A stretch of DNA of 34,449 nt, from positions 8,226 through 42,674 of the forward strand of contig DGLO01000060.1 of NCBI GenBank assembly GCA_002388005.1, written 5' to 3'. The DNA is from Candidatus Neomicrothrix sp. UBA4542 (GTDB lineage: Bacteria > Actinomycetota > Acidimicrobiia > Acidimicrobiales > Poriferisodalaceae). This document shows, in pieces, positions 8,158 to 16,432 of this stretch (position 1 is the first letter of the stretch; each line of letters opens with the position of its first letter). Below the pieces are notes generated by a model that saw only the letters and a list, made by a program, of their open reading frames with translations, ran no database searches and was not told the origin of the DNA. The translations under genes and the position numbers were made by a program.

Positions 8158-9388
8158 GTTTGTCAACCATCCCCAGCGCTAATGACGCGCTCACCGCAGC
8201 TATCACTGCAAAGTGAATCCGCGGCGCCATAACCAAGGTGCACATCAGCGTGCCTATCCCCAATAACCCGTCTCGGCGGGACGTTTTCAGTAACTGAAAT
8301 AGGGTGCCAAAGCTAAACAACGGCAACACCGCGATAATCACGGTGGCTGCCAGTATCGACTTTGGCAATGTTTCCAAGACGTCGGCTACAGAAACAAAGG
8401 CCAACACAAAAACCCCGACGAACACCCCGACCCAGCGAGTTTCGCCACCCGATAGGCGGTTCAGTGAACTGCGGGAAAAACTACCGCCGACTGGAAACGC
8501 GCCAAATAGACCCGACGCGAGGTTCGCGATGCCTTGACCGGATAGCTCACGAGAGGCATCCCAGTGCTCACCATCCTGCTCCGCAAAACGGCGAGCGATA
8601 GAAGACGGCTCCGCAAACTGAACGAAGGAAATCACGAGGGCGCTCAGAAAGATCGAGCCAACTGAACCCCAAGGTAAATCCAACTGAATTGACGGCAATT
8701 TGTTTGGTATAGCTCCCACCAGCGCGGCTGAATATGAACCTGACCGGCCAATGAGAACGCCGACGACAACAGCGATGAGCACACCCGGGAAACGACGACC
8801 GAAACGACGACGGCCGAACAGCACCAAACCAGCGGTGCCTGCCGTCAGCAAAATAGCGAACAGCTCCCACGTCTCAACGGCTTGAAGGGCTCGAACCGCG
8901 CGGATCATCACATGCCCGTCAGTCTGTGCTCCGAGAGCGGCAGGCAGCTGTGATGCTGCGATTAACAAGGCGGCCCCGCTTGTGAAACCGGCGACTATCG
9001 CAGGTGTCATAAGGAAAGCGACGCGGCCCCACCGCGCAGCGCCAAAAACGATCTGGAAGCAGCCGAGCATGGTGGCCATAAGAGCCCCGAGTGCGACATA
9101 TTCAGCGGTACCAGGAGTTTCGATGGTTGAGAGCGCGCCAAAGGTGACGATCGCTGTCAGCGCCACCGGACCAGTCTGCAAGAATCGCGATGATCCAAAC
9201 GGAGCGGCAATGATTGGGGGAATGGAAGCCGCTATCAACCCCACATGCGCTGGCATTCCAGCTAATTCAGCGTAAGCCAGACACTGTGGAATCAACAGCA
9301 GAGCTACCGCTATGGCGGCTGTGACATCGCCGACTTGTGGTTTGGCCATCACCGGCCGAAGTGGCGGCCGACTTGACTGTTCAGACAT
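8117..9388 (-). CDS. SulP-family anion transporter lacking the STAS domain
   Basis: 423 residues from ATG at 9388, which lies 22 nt after the phosphatase stop; the longer open frame overlaps that gene and is not used. The N-terminus has the SulP signature: GDVTAAIAVALLLIPQCLAY, then AELAGMPAHVGLIAASIPPI, with about ten or more hydrophobic segments. The frame ends after the last membrane helix with DKLRERRSAKRPRQP, so the cytoplasmic STAS domain of about 120 residues found in most SulP transporters is absent. Predicted role: secondary uptake of an inorganic anion such as sulfate or bicarbonate, or a dicarboxylate. The 3' end overlaps the MBL gene by 41 nt. Probably co-transcribed with the phosphatase and acyl-CoA dehydrogenase. 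Confidence 0.85.
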   Translation of the reverse strand: MSEQSSRPPLRPVMAKPQVGDVTAAIAVALLLIPQCLAYAELAGMPAHVGLIAASIPPIIAAPFGSSRFLQTGPVALTAIVTFGALSTIETPGTAEYVALGALMATMLGCFQIVFGAARWGRVAFLMTPAIVAGFTSGAALLIAASQLPAALGAQTDGHVMIRAVRALQAVETWELFAILLTAGTAGLVLFGRRRFGRRFPGVLIAVVVGVLIGRSGSYSAALVGAIPNKLPSIQLDLPWGSVGSIFLSALVISFVQFAEPSSIARRFAEQDGEHWDASRELSGQGIANLASGLFGAFPVGGSFSRSSLNRLSGGETRWVGVFVGVFVLAFVSVADVLETLPKSILAATVIIAVLPLFSFGTLFQLLKTSRRDGLLGIGTLMCTLVMAPRIHFAVIAAVSASLALGMVDKLRERRSAKRPRQP

Positions 9389-9410
9389 CAACGCGCGTTC
9401 CACATAGTTC

Positions 9411-10181
9411 TCAGACCAATAGATTGAGGCGAAGAAGTGCAACGCTCTCGGGGTCGACGTGTAATTCGTTGACCACGAATGCTTCCATTCCTCCGTGGGA
9501 TTTGTCGATGAACTCCAGAGTGCGTCGCATCGCATCCCTTGGAGCGGACAATCCTGGCAGGATTGCTTCAATGTCTGCACCAGCCGCTTCGAGGCTCGAT
9601 CTGAGCTGTTCAATGCGACGATCTGACCTTAGAGAGTTTGTTAGTTCGTAGTCGTCGAGAACCAAGTCGCGGTCAACACCACACAACTCCAAAATCAACG
9701 CAGCAGCGATACCGGTGCGGTCTTTGCCAGCTGTGCAATGAAAGAGCAGGGGCCAGCAATCCAGATCCGTTACCAACTCTAGGAAGCTTGCGAACTGGTG
9801 TCCCGAATCGGACAACATCTCTAGATAGCTATCGGTGACGTCGTCAACTGTTATAGAGGTGATTTCTCCGGAACGGATCCTGTCAACGAATTCCTGCTGC
9901 TGGGCTATTTCATCTCCGATTGGTAGTGGTGCATGTGTCGTGACCGTTGACCAAAGGAGAGATACATCGCGAGTGGCTTCTGCGGACGTCCGAAAGTCAA
10001 TAACTGTGCGGATTCCATACCCCGCCAACTCTTCTCGGTCATCGTCAGTTAATTGACTGAGACGATCTGAGCGAAAGATGGCGTTGGTGCGGACGCGGCA
10101 ACCTTCGGCAGCGGGATAGCCACCGACGTCACGGCAGTTCATAGCTCCTGTAAGTGGCACCACCGCCGCATCGCGATTCAC
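9411..10181 (-). CDS. Tyrosine-protein phosphatase (Y_phosphatase3 type)
   Basis: 256 residues. The P-loop HCTAGKDRTG carries the CX5R motif of cysteine-based phosphatases, and the N-terminal NCRDVGG and FRSDRLSQLT segments are typical of the PF13350 (MptpB/LipA-like) family. This family dephosphorylates protein tyrosine or serine, or phosphoinositides; no secretion signal is visible. The start is GTG at 10181, whose last two bases form the stop TGA of the acyl-CoA dehydrogenase gene (GTGA overlap), so translation is coupled. Downstream is the SulP transporter. What links the three functions is not clear from sequence. Confidence 0.88.
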   Translation of the reverse strand: MNRDAAVVPLTGAMNCRDVGGYPAAEGCRVRTNAIFRSDRLSQLTDDDREELAGYGIRTVIDFRTSAEATRDVSLLWSTVTTHAPLPIGDEIAQQQEFVDRIRSGEITSITVDDVTDSYLEMLSDSGHQFASFLELVTDLDCWPLLFHCTAGKDRTGIAAALILELCGVDRDLVLDDYELTNSLRSDRRIEQLRSSLEAAGADIEAILPGLSAPRDAMRRTLEFIDKSHGGMEAFVVNELHVDPESVALLRLNLLV

Positions 10182-11332
10182 AGCTGCGGACGTGGCTCTC
10201 GCGGCAGACCCAAGATTCTCTCGCCAATAATGTTCCTGAGTATCTGGGTGGTGCCCCCCATAATTGTGTACGCAGGCGCATAAATGACATTACGGGAAAC
10301 CCTGTTCGTCAGCATGGTCTCAGCTCCTGCGACAAGACCGATGAAGTTAGCAACCGTCTGTTCGAATTCGGTGCACCATGTTTTTGTCACAGCCGAATAT
10401 TGAGGAAAAGGCGTTTGGCGAAGCACGTTGCGGAGCACCATGTCCCGACCGATCCGGTAACCCGTTTCGATGCGAGCCATATGTTGTCGAACGAGCGGAT
10501 TGGAAGTATCGGCTTTCTGCTTCGTGTCTAGGTAGAGGCGCTGATTCGAGGCAAGTCGATCGATGCCGCCGCGTTCGTGTTCCAGTTGACGCATGGTTTG
10601 ACCGAAACTGTTGTTCAACTCTCCCACCAGGTTCTCGTCGGGAACCATGACGTCGTTAAAGAAAACCTCGTTGAAATGAGCATCACCTGAGGCATCTTTG
10701 ATCGGTTTGATTTCAATCCCAGAAGAGTTCATGTCGACAATGAATTCGCTCATTCCTTTGTGGGGCGCGGCGTCAAGATCCGTGCGACAGATTAGGTAAC
10801 ACCAATCAGCAGTTTGAGCTCCGCTGGTCCAAATTTTTTGGCCATTTACAATCCATCGGTCGCCATCTTTAACCGCTTTGGTTGTTATTCCAGCCACGTT
10901 GGACCCTGCGTCTGGCTCAGACATGCCAATGCACCACTTCGAGCGGCCTTGTCTCATATCAGGCAAGAAACGTTGCTGTTGTTCTTCGGTGCCGTAGCTG
11001 AGAAGCACCGGTCCAATTTGCCTGTCGGGAAAAAATGACCCAGCCATGGGTGCACGCCCAAGTAGGAGCTGTTCGGTCACAACAAATCGCTCAACTTCGG
11101 GCCGTCCATCGCCACCCTTTTCGGCAGGCCATGTCATGCCGATCCATCCCTTGTCGGCGAGTCTGAGGGTGAATTCGTCGCTATAACCAACCAGCCAGCC
11201 ATCATCGGTGTTGACTAAATCAGAGGTTGCTTCAATGACCCACTCGCTGGCTTCAGCTGCCAGTTCGTCAAGTTCGGTGGGCCAGATGTAATCCATCGCC
11301 TTCTGAGCGTAGCGAGGAGTATCAACGTCCAC
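10178..11332 (-). CDS. Acyl-CoA dehydrogenase family protein
   Basis: 384 residues, the normal length of soluble FAD-dependent acyl-CoA dehydrogenases. The middle domain has the flavin-binding segment GMSEPDAGSNVAG and NGQKIWTSGAQTADW. The C-terminal helical domain ends in YTIMGGTTQILRNIIGERIL, typical of actinobacterial FadE paralogues. It oxidises an acyl-CoA to the 2-enoyl-CoA, passing electrons to ETF; the substrate may be a fatty acid or a sterol or ring side chain. The start is GTG at 11332, with GGAACGG just upstream. It diverges from the quinone-oxidoreductase gene with only 37 nt between start codons, and overlaps the phosphatase by 4 nt. Confidence 0.88.
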   Translation of the reverse strand: MDVDTPRYAQKAMDYIWPTELDELAAEASEWVIEATSDLVNTDDGWLVGYSDEFTLRLADKGWIGMTWPAEKGGDGRPEVERFVVTEQLLLGRAPMAGSFFPDRQIGPVLLSYGTEEQQQRFLPDMRQGRSKWCIGMSEPDAGSNVAGITTKAVKDGDRWIVNGQKIWTSGAQTADWCYLICRTDLDAAPHKGMSEFIVDMNSSGIEIKPIKDASGDAHFNEVFFNDVMVPDENLVGELNNSFGQTMRQLEHERGGIDRLASNQRLYLDTKQKADTSNPLVRQHMARIETGYRIGRDMVLRNVLRQTPFPQYSAVTKTWCTEFEQTVANFIGLVAGAETMLTNRVSRNVIYAPAYTIMGGTTQILRNIIGERILGLPREPRPQL

Positions 11333-11356
11333 CCGTTCCGGGTGGGCTCTGAGATG

Positions 11357-11362
11357 TAGCCT
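11357..11362 (+). promoter_or_regulatory. -10 hexamer of a likely leaderless promoter
   Basis: TAGCCT lies 7 nt before ATG at 11370, within the 37-nt gap between divergent genes. There is no room for a conventional leader. Confidence 0.45.
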
Positions 11363-11369
11363 CGCCCAA

Positions 11370-12350
11370 ATGCGAGCAGTTGTGATACCTGAATACGGCG
11401 ATGTTGACGTTTTGGAATTGAGAGAGATTCCCGATCCTGAACCCGGGCCTGACCAGGTCTTGGTGGAGGTTGTGGCTTCCGCTATGAATCGGGCTGATCT
11501 TCTTCAACGAATGGGCCAGTATCCCGCGCCTGGGGCGAAACCTCTCCATGAAATACCTGGCCTGGAGTTCTCAGGTCAGATTGGAGCTGTTGGAGCGGAA
11601 GTGGAGCGATGGTCAATCGGTGACAAGGTCATGGGCATAGTGTCCGGTGGGGGAATGGCAGAGAAAGTCGTCACGCATGAGAGAATGCTTCAACTGGTAC
11701 CCGAAACCGTTGACCTTGCCGACGCCGCGGCCATCCCAGAAGTATTTATGACCGCCCATGACGCCCTCGTCACTCAAGGAGATCTGGCATCTGGTGGTCG
11801 GGCATTGGTTCACGCCGGCGGGTCAGGTGTTGGTACAGCATCAATTCAAATAGCAAAAGCCATCGGAGCGCAGGTAGCGGTCACATGCTCGACAGACAAG
11901 ATGGAGCCATGCCGAAAACTTGGCGCTGATCTAGTCGTCGATTACACCGAGGAGGATTTCGTTCAAGAAATTGAACTCTGGACTCAAAGCGAGGGGGTCG
12001 ATGTCGTACTCGATGTTATTGGTGGCGATTATCTACCCAAAAATCTGCAATGTCTCAAGGTTCAGGGGCGGATAATACAAGTTGGTGTCATGGGCGGACC
12101 CGTGACTTCGTTTGCCCTAGGGGCGTTACTTCCAAAGCGGGCATCGCTGATCGGAACTGTGTTGCGGTCTCGACCAATCGAACAAAAAATTAAAGCCAAC
12201 CAACGTTTTGTAGCGGAGCTATTACCTCGGTTCGGGGATGGCTCTTTGAAACCCGTTATCGACTCGAGGTATCTACTCGACGACATTGCGGCCGCCCACA
12301 CCTACATGGCAACCAACGCAAATGTGGGGAAGATCCTGATCGATATCTAG
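11370..12350 (+). CDS. NAD(P)H quinone oxidoreductase-like MDR protein
   Basis: 326 residues of the zinc-independent medium-chain dehydrogenase/reductase family, closest in layout to PIG3/QOR. The N-terminal GroES-like domain has ASAMNRADLLQRMGQYP and IPGLEFSGQIGAVG. The Rossmann nucleotide site is HAGGSGVGTASIQIAKAIGA. The catalytic and structural cysteine sets of zinc alcohol dehydrogenases are not present. It likely reduces quinones or enones with NADPH in the cytosol. The C-terminus HTYMATNANVGKILIDI matches the family's end. Convergent with citrate synthase, 29 nt apart. Confidence 0.88.
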   Translation: MRAVVIPEYGDVDVLELREIPDPEPGPDQVLVEVVASAMNRADLLQRMGQYPAPGAKPLHEIPGLEFSGQIGAVGAEVERWSIGDKVMGIVSGGGMAEKVVTHERMLQLVPETVDLADAAAIPEVFMTAHDALVTQGDLASGGRALVHAGGSGVGTASIQIAKAIGAQVAVTCSTDKMEPCRKLGADLVVDYTEEDFVQEIELWTQSEGVDVVLDVIGGDYLPKNLQCLKVQGRIIQVGVMGGPVTSFALGALLPKRASLIGTVLRSRPIEQKIKANQRFVAELLPRFGDGSLKPVIDSRYLLDDIAAAHTYMATNANVGKILIDI

Positions 12351-12373
12351 CGGGCCTATCGGTTGACGGCCCG
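12351..12373. terminator. GC hairpin between convergent genes
   Basis: CGGGCC/GGCCCG, a 6-bp stem with an 11-nt loop, fills the gap between the stops of the MDR gene and citrate synthase. No T-tract follows, so a terminator role is tentative. Confidence 0.35.
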
Positions 12374-12379
12374 GGTTCG

Positions 12380-13651
12380 TCAGCGACTTGTGATCGGGAC
12401 GTAATCTCGTTCGTCTGGACCTGTGTACTTCTGGCGTGGTCGATAAATTTTTTGCTCAGGGTCGTCGAGCATTTCTTGCCAATGAGCAAGCCATCCGGGA
12501 GTACGTCCGATGGCGAACAAGACCGTGAACATATCCATGGGGAAGCCCATTGCCTCATAGATCAGGCCGGAATAGAAATCCACGTTCGGGTAAAGATTCC
12601 GGTCAATGAAATATGAATCACTTAAGGCGACCTCTTCTAGTTTCATTGCTATATCCAATAGAGGGTTCAACCCGGTCACTTTGAACACTTCGTCGGCAGT
12701 TTGCTTAATGATCGTCGCCCTTGGGTCGTAGCTCTTGTAAACACGGTGACCGAAGCCTTGGAGCAGAGTCTCCCCGGACTTCACCTTTTCGACGTATCCC
12801 GCCACGTTGTCGAAGCTTCCGATCTCGTGAAGCATGTGAATGACAGCCTCGTTCGCTCCTCCATGGAGCGGGCCGTAAAGACCGCAAGTGGCAGCCGCGA
12901 CAGCGGAGTACGGGTCCGCGTTGCTGGAGCCGACGGTTCGCATGGTGGTCGTCGAACAGTTCTGCTCATGATCCGCGTGGAGGATCAGAAGCACATCAAG
13001 GGCTCTGGAAAGAACCGGATCTGGTTCGTAATTAGGATCGGCCACATTCCACATCATTCGAAGAAAGTTGCCGGTATATCCCAAATGGTTGACCGGATAT
13101 TCGTAGGGAAGACCTAGCCGGTTCTTGTAAGAGAACGCAGCCATCGTGGGCATTTTCGAGATCAGCCGGATCGTTTGAATCAACCGGTTATGTGGGTCAT
13201 TTATATCTTTGGCCTCGGGATAGAAAGTGGACAGCGCAGCTATTGTCGACACCAAAGTGCCCATCGGGTGTGCGTCGTAACGGAAGCCCTGCATGAATCG
13301 CGTAATATTTTCGTGCACATAGGTGTGGTAGGTGATGTGGTGCACCCACTCGTCGGCTTGATCTTCGGTGGGTAGTTCGCCGTAGAGCAGCAGGTAGCAG
13401 ACTTCCAGAAAATTGGATTTCTCCGCGAGTTGTTCGATCGGATAGCCGCGGTAGCGGAGGATGCCGTTCGCTCCGTCTATGTAGGTGATTTGACTGTCGC
13501 AGTTCGCGGTTGACATGTAGGAGGGGTCGTAAAACCACATCCCTTTATCGAGTTCGCGCAATGCTGCCGATGAGATCGTGCCGTCCACTATTGGGACCTT
13601 TACGCTCTCTCCGCTGCGGTTGTCTGTAATCGTGAAGGACTCTTCGGACAC
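12380..13651 (-). CDS. gltA: Citrate synthase (type II, GltA)
   Basis: 423 residues, the length of hexameric type II (GltA) enzymes. It condenses oxaloacetate and acetyl-CoA to citrate at the TCA entry point. Catalytic residues are in place: H263 in GPLHGGAN, H302 in GFGHRVYKSYDPR and D358 in NVDFYSG; HADHEQNCSTTT is the conserved helix before them. The start is GTG at 13651 with a strong upstream AGAGGAAAAGC ribosome site. It has a 205-nt upstream gap with a possible promoter, and the carboxylase gene lies further upstream on the same strand. Confidence 0.96.
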   Translation of the reverse strand: MSEESFTITDNRSGESVKVPIVDGTISSAALRELDKGMWFYDPSYMSTANCDSQITYIDGANGILRYRGYPIEQLAEKSNFLEVCYLLLYGELPTEDQADEWVHHITYHTYVHENITRFMQGFRYDAHPMGTLVSTIAALSTFYPEAKDINDPHNRLIQTIRLISKMPTMAAFSYKNRLGLPYEYPVNHLGYTGNFLRMMWNVADPNYEPDPVLSRALDVLLILHADHEQNCSTTTMRTVGSSNADPYSAVAAATCGLYGPLHGGANEAVIHMLHEIGSFDNVAGYVEKVKSGETLLQGFGHRVYKSYDPRATIIKQTADEVFKVTGLNPLLDIAMKLEEVALSDSYFIDRNLYPNVDFYSGLIYEAMGFPMDMFTVLFAIGRTPGWLAHWQEMLDDPEQKIYRPRQKYTGPDERDYVPITSR

Positions 13652-13725
13652 GCTTTTCCTCTACTTCGCTACGTCGCAGTTTTCCACATAGGGGTCGAGC
13701 CTCAGGTGCGTCGTTGCACTGCTCG

Positions 13726-13752
13726 ATTATCCCCCGCTGGACCGTACCTCAA
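13726..13752 (-). promoter_or_regulatory. Possible gltA promoter
   Basis: On the minus strand TTGAGG (13752-13747) and GATAAT (13731-13726) are separated by 15 nt, slightly short of ideal. This would give a leader of about 70 nt ending in the AGAGGAAA ribosome site. Confidence 0.35.
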
Positions 13753-13818
13753 CTTGACGCCGCTCGCCTCTTTGGGAGGTCCAGATTTTGGTCTTGTTTA
13801 CAACGGTTGGAAGGCTTA

Positions 13819-13837
13819 ACTCGCTGAAGGAGCGAGT
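13819..13837 (-). terminator. Hairpin after the carboxylase gene
   Basis: Perfect 7-bp stem ACTCGCT/AGCGAGT with a 5-nt loop, 19 nt past the carboxylase stop on the minus strand. Only a weakly T-containing stretch follows, so termination is possible but not certain. Confidence 0.38.
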
Positions 13838-13856
13838 GGTTCCTAGTTCGTTCCGA

Positions 13857-15206
13857 TCACAGAGGGGAATTATCGTGGCGCCGTTTAGGAAGTTTTTCGC
13901 GTTTTGAACTGAAAAGGTCGATGAGGTCGACGAGTTCTTTCCGAGTGTCTTCGGGGTTGATGACGGCATCCACGAAACCTCGTTCCGCCCCCAAATAGGG
14001 GTTGAGATAGGTCTCTTCGTAGTCTTCGATCCAAGTCTCGACGTCTTCCTCTGAAGCGCCGCGTTGCAGAATTTGTGCGGCTTGAGTGGCACCCATGACG
14101 GCGATCTCGGCGGTTGGCCAAGCCAGATATGCGTCGTTTCCCATTGTTTTGGAGTCCATGACGATGAACGCGCCACCATATGATTTCCTCAGAACCACTG
14201 AGATTCGCGGGACGGTTGCCCTCGCGTACGCGAAAGCCATCTGTGCTCCATGACGAATCATGCCTCGCCATTCGAGGTCCTTTCCCGGATAGAAACCAGG
14301 CGTATCGACGAATGTGATCAGCGGCAGGTTGAATGCGTCACACATTGAGACAAAGCGGGCGCCTTTCTGGGAGGCGGGTATGTCGAGGGTTCCTGCGATT
14401 GCCATCGGCTGATTTGCGACAATCCCGACTGGTTTGCCACCCATGCAGGCGAAGCCTGTGACGAGATTTTGGGCCCACCCGCCGCGTAGTTCTAAGAAAT
14501 CCTCATCGTCTATCACCAGGCGGATGACCTCCCGGACGTCATAGGAGCCGGTGGGCGTATCCGGTAGCAGATCTATGGCCTCAGGAGTGGCGCGGTCGGC
14601 GGGATCAGATGACGGATGAAACGGGGGCTCATCGCTATTGTGATCGGGCATGAAGCGGAGAATGTCGCTGATCGTCGCGAGTACCTCACCGTGAGGAACG
14701 ATGATGCTCGCCGCGCCGGTATCTCGAAAATGAACCGCGGCGCCACCCAGTTCTTCGACATCCACTCGTACACCCGTCATTTGTTGAACCGGAACAGGCC
14801 CACTCACGAACGCGTATGCGTTCTCGGCCATGACCACCACATCTGCCAGACCGATTAGCAGCGCGGTGCCCGAAACCGCGGGTCCGGTGACTCCGGCCAA
14901 AATAGGCACCACACCAGAAGCTTTAGCTAACGCGCGAGCGGCGCGACCCCAGCCGTCAAGAGCCGCTACACCGTGATGCGCATCGGCCCCAGAAGACGCT
15001 AAGAGGAGGACAATCGGCATCCGTTTCTCTATTGCCATGAGGGCTGCGGCGGTCATCGTGTCGCCATCGTCAGGGCTCAGGGCACCTCGGTGTTCAGGGT
15101 CTTCTGCCTTGATCAACATAATGGTGCGCCGGTCAAGATCGTGAACGCTCGCCACCACATGTGCGGGGGTTCCTTCCCTCAATTGTAGGGAGACGTGAGC
15201 GGCCAC
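13857..15206 (-). CDS. Acyl-CoA carboxylase beta subunit (carboxyltransferase), short N-terminus
   Basis: 449 residues with two crotonase-like carboxyltransferase halves. The N half has LLASSGADAHHGVAALDGWGR and ILAGVTGPAVSGTALLIGLAD. The C half has VGIVANQPMAIAGTLDIPASQKG, FVDTPGFYPGKDLEW and SYGGAFIVMDSKTMGND. It would transfer a carboxyl group from biotin carboxyl carrier to an acyl-CoA (acetyl-, propionyl- or longer), with a separate alpha subunit not seen here. Usual PccB/AccD members have about 510-530 residues; the first 60-70, which include the ARERI-type helix, are absent. The GTG at 15206 is supported by TACGCT 7 nt upstream, and only 18 more codons are available before the LysR stop, so the shortness is real. 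Confidence 0.82.
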   Translation of the reverse strand: MAAHVSLQLREGTPAHVVASVHDLDRRTIMLIKAEDPEHRGALSPDDGDTMTAAALMAIEKRMPIVLLLASSGADAHHGVAALDGWGRAARALAKASGVVPILAGVTGPAVSGTALLIGLADVVVMAENAYAFVSGPVPVQQMTGVRVDVEELGGAAVHFRDTGAASIIVPHGEVLATISDILRFMPDHNSDEPPFHPSSDPADRATPEAIDLLPDTPTGSYDVREVIRLVIDDEDFLELRGGWAQNLVTGFACMGGKPVGIVANQPMAIAGTLDIPASQKGARFVSMCDAFNLPLITFVDTPGFYPGKDLEWRGMIRHGAQMAFAYARATVPRISVVLRKSYGGAFIVMDSKTMGNDAYLAWPTAEIAVMGATQAAQILQRGASEEDVETWIEDYEETYLNPYLGAERGFVDAVINPEDTRKELVDLIDLFSSKREKLPKRRHDNSPL

Positions 15207-15213
15207 GGTCCCG

Positions 15214-15219
15214 AGCGTA
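15214..15219 (-). promoter_or_regulatory. -10 hexamer of a likely leaderless carboxylase promoter
   Basis: Minus-strand TACGCT, 7 nt before the GTG at 15206. No Shine-Dalgarno is visible in the 56-nt gap from the LysR gene. Confidence 0.42.
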
Positions 15220-15262
15220 GGCGCGTTACGTCCGCGAGTAGTGATGATCGTCTCGAAGCCCG

Positions 15263-16180
15263 TTAGACGGCGGTAAGCCCGTCGATTGTTGGAGCCAACT
15301 CGCGGACCATCTGACGGAGCACATCGCGGGTAGCCGAAGCGGGCGCTGAAAGCATTCCCCTTCTACGGACTGCTAAACCGACGTGTCGCGGGGCCATGTC
15401 TTGCAAGGAGAGAACCGTCCATTCTCCGCGAGCGACCCACGAAGGAATAGCAGTTACGGGCACTATTGCTGGGGCATAGCCCTGAAAGGCCAAGGTAGCT
15501 GCAAGGCGAATTCCGTCGAGCTCAGCAACGGTTTGTAGCTGGACGTTTTCGTGTTGAGCCGCCTCGTCGATCAACGCGCGCAAGTTTGACCCCGGTGGGC
15601 TGAGGAGAAGTTGGTGATCTGTGAGCTCGCTTATGTGAATTGATCGGTCGCCTTCAGCGGAGAGTTCGTGTCCTTGCGGTGCAATAACGACTAGCTGCTC
15701 TTCAAACATTGGACTGGTGAAGAGTTCGTCATGTTGTAGCGGCGTATTCAGTACGGCGAGGTCGAGGTCGCCGTGTTCGAGCAGAGGAATGAGCGCGGTG
15801 GTAGTCGCATCGATAACAGTGGTAACAACGTCGGGAAAACTGCGATTCAATTCGTCTAATAGTGGAGGCAAAAGCCAACGTCCCGTAGTTCCAATGATCC
15901 CGATTCGGACGCGGCCTGTCACTCGCGAGGTCATTGATGCGACGTCGTCCCGAAGGGCCGCAAGTTCGGTGTTGATGCGACGTGCTCGGGTTAAGACAAC
16001 CTGACCTTCGGGGGTGAGTTCGCCGGCGCTTCTGTCAACCAGCAACGCTCCTAGATCGTCTTCGAGACGGGCGATATGAGTTGAAATATTGGATTGGACG
16101 GTGTCCAGCGCTCGGGCAGCCGCGGAAAATCGGCCGTGTTCCGCTACAGCGGCGAGGGCGTCGAGTTGTTTGAGTTCCAT
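15263..16180 (-). CDS. LysR-family transcriptional regulator
   Basis: 305 residues. The N-terminal winged helix-turn-helix is MELKQLDALAAVAEHGRFSA..ALDTVQSNISTHIARLEDDLG, the classical LysR signature. The C-terminal two-lobe effector domain starts with VRIGIIGTTGRWLLPPLLDEL. The effector is unknown; neighbours are a carboxylase and TCA enzymes, which could be its targets. ATG at 16180 has TAGCCT 6 nt upstream and no ribosome site, so it is probably leaderless. An ATC-N9-GAT palindrome covers the -35 region and suggests autoregulation. Confidence 0.9.
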   Translation of the reverse strand: MELKQLDALAAVAEHGRFSAAARALDTVQSNISTHIARLEDDLGALLVDRSAGELTPEGQVVLTRARRINTELAALRDDVASMTSRVTGRVRIGIIGTTGRWLLPPLLDELNRSFPDVVTTVIDATTTALIPLLEHGDLDLAVLNTPLQHDELFTSPMFEEQLVVIAPQGHELSAEGDRSIHISELTDHQLLLSPPGSNLRALIDEAAQHENVQLQTVAELDGIRLAATLAFQGYAPAIVPVTAIPSWVARGEWTVLSLQDMAPRHVGLAVRRRGMLSAPASATRDVLRQMVRELAPTIDGLTAV

Positions 16181-16186
16181 AGAGTC

Positions 16187-16226
16187 AGGCTACACAAATC
16201 GCTAAAGTGATCTATAAAACAGATCA
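16187..16226 (-). promoter_or_regulatory. LysR promoter with LTTR-box palindrome
   Basis: The palindrome TGATCT-N7-AGATCA at 16208-16226 contains ATC-N9-GAT, the classical LysR-type regulator core. It sits 28-46 nt upstream of the ATG. A -10-like TAGCCT occupies 16192-16187 on the minus strand. The arrangement is that of an autoregulated LysR gene, and the same site could act on a plus-strand transcript such as the downstream small RNA. Confidence 0.6.
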
Positions 16227-16329
16227 AAACTATCTACAAGTTCGACTTGATGAATGACCGATGGGTAACTAAGTTGGTTGTTGTCGGGGATTAACGGCTT
16301 CCCCCAAAGTCGCTCGACATTACATCGAT

Positions 16330-16432
16330 CGCCTATAGGGTGCCCCCCACCCTGGCGGTCAGCCGAGGCGGATCACCCTTCCTCCTGACGGCTCTAGAAA
16401 CCGGCCCGCCCCCCGGGCCGGTTTCAGTTTTT
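16330..16432 (+). ncRNA. 6C-like small RNA with two C-rich hairpin loops
   Basis: This lies in a 328-nt gap (16181-16508) without a credible ORF; the gap holds the LysR promoter region on the left and this element. Hairpin 1 (16337-16353) is AGGGTG / CACCCT closing a loop of five C, within a run of six C. Hairpin 2 (16397-16425) is a perfect 12-bp stem, GAAACCGGCCCG pairing with CGGGCCGGTTTC, again closing a C5 loop within a C6 run, followed by AGTTTTTG as an intrinsic terminator on the plus strand. Both flanking protein genes are on the minus strand, so the terminator must end a separate plus-strand RNA. Two stem-loops each with about six loop cytosines, roughly 100 nt, the second acting as terminator, is the described architecture of actinobacterial 6C RNA (Rfam 6C; B11 of mycobacteria). 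The 5' end is approximate and no confident promoter was seen. Confidence 0.78.

Noticed and set aside
16330..16432. Signal recognition particle RNA or riboswitch in the LysR-aconitase gap
   Set aside because: The SRP core (GGAAGG..AGCAG) is absent on both strands, and no plus-strand gene follows for a riboswitch to control. The paired C-rich loops fit 6C RNA much better.
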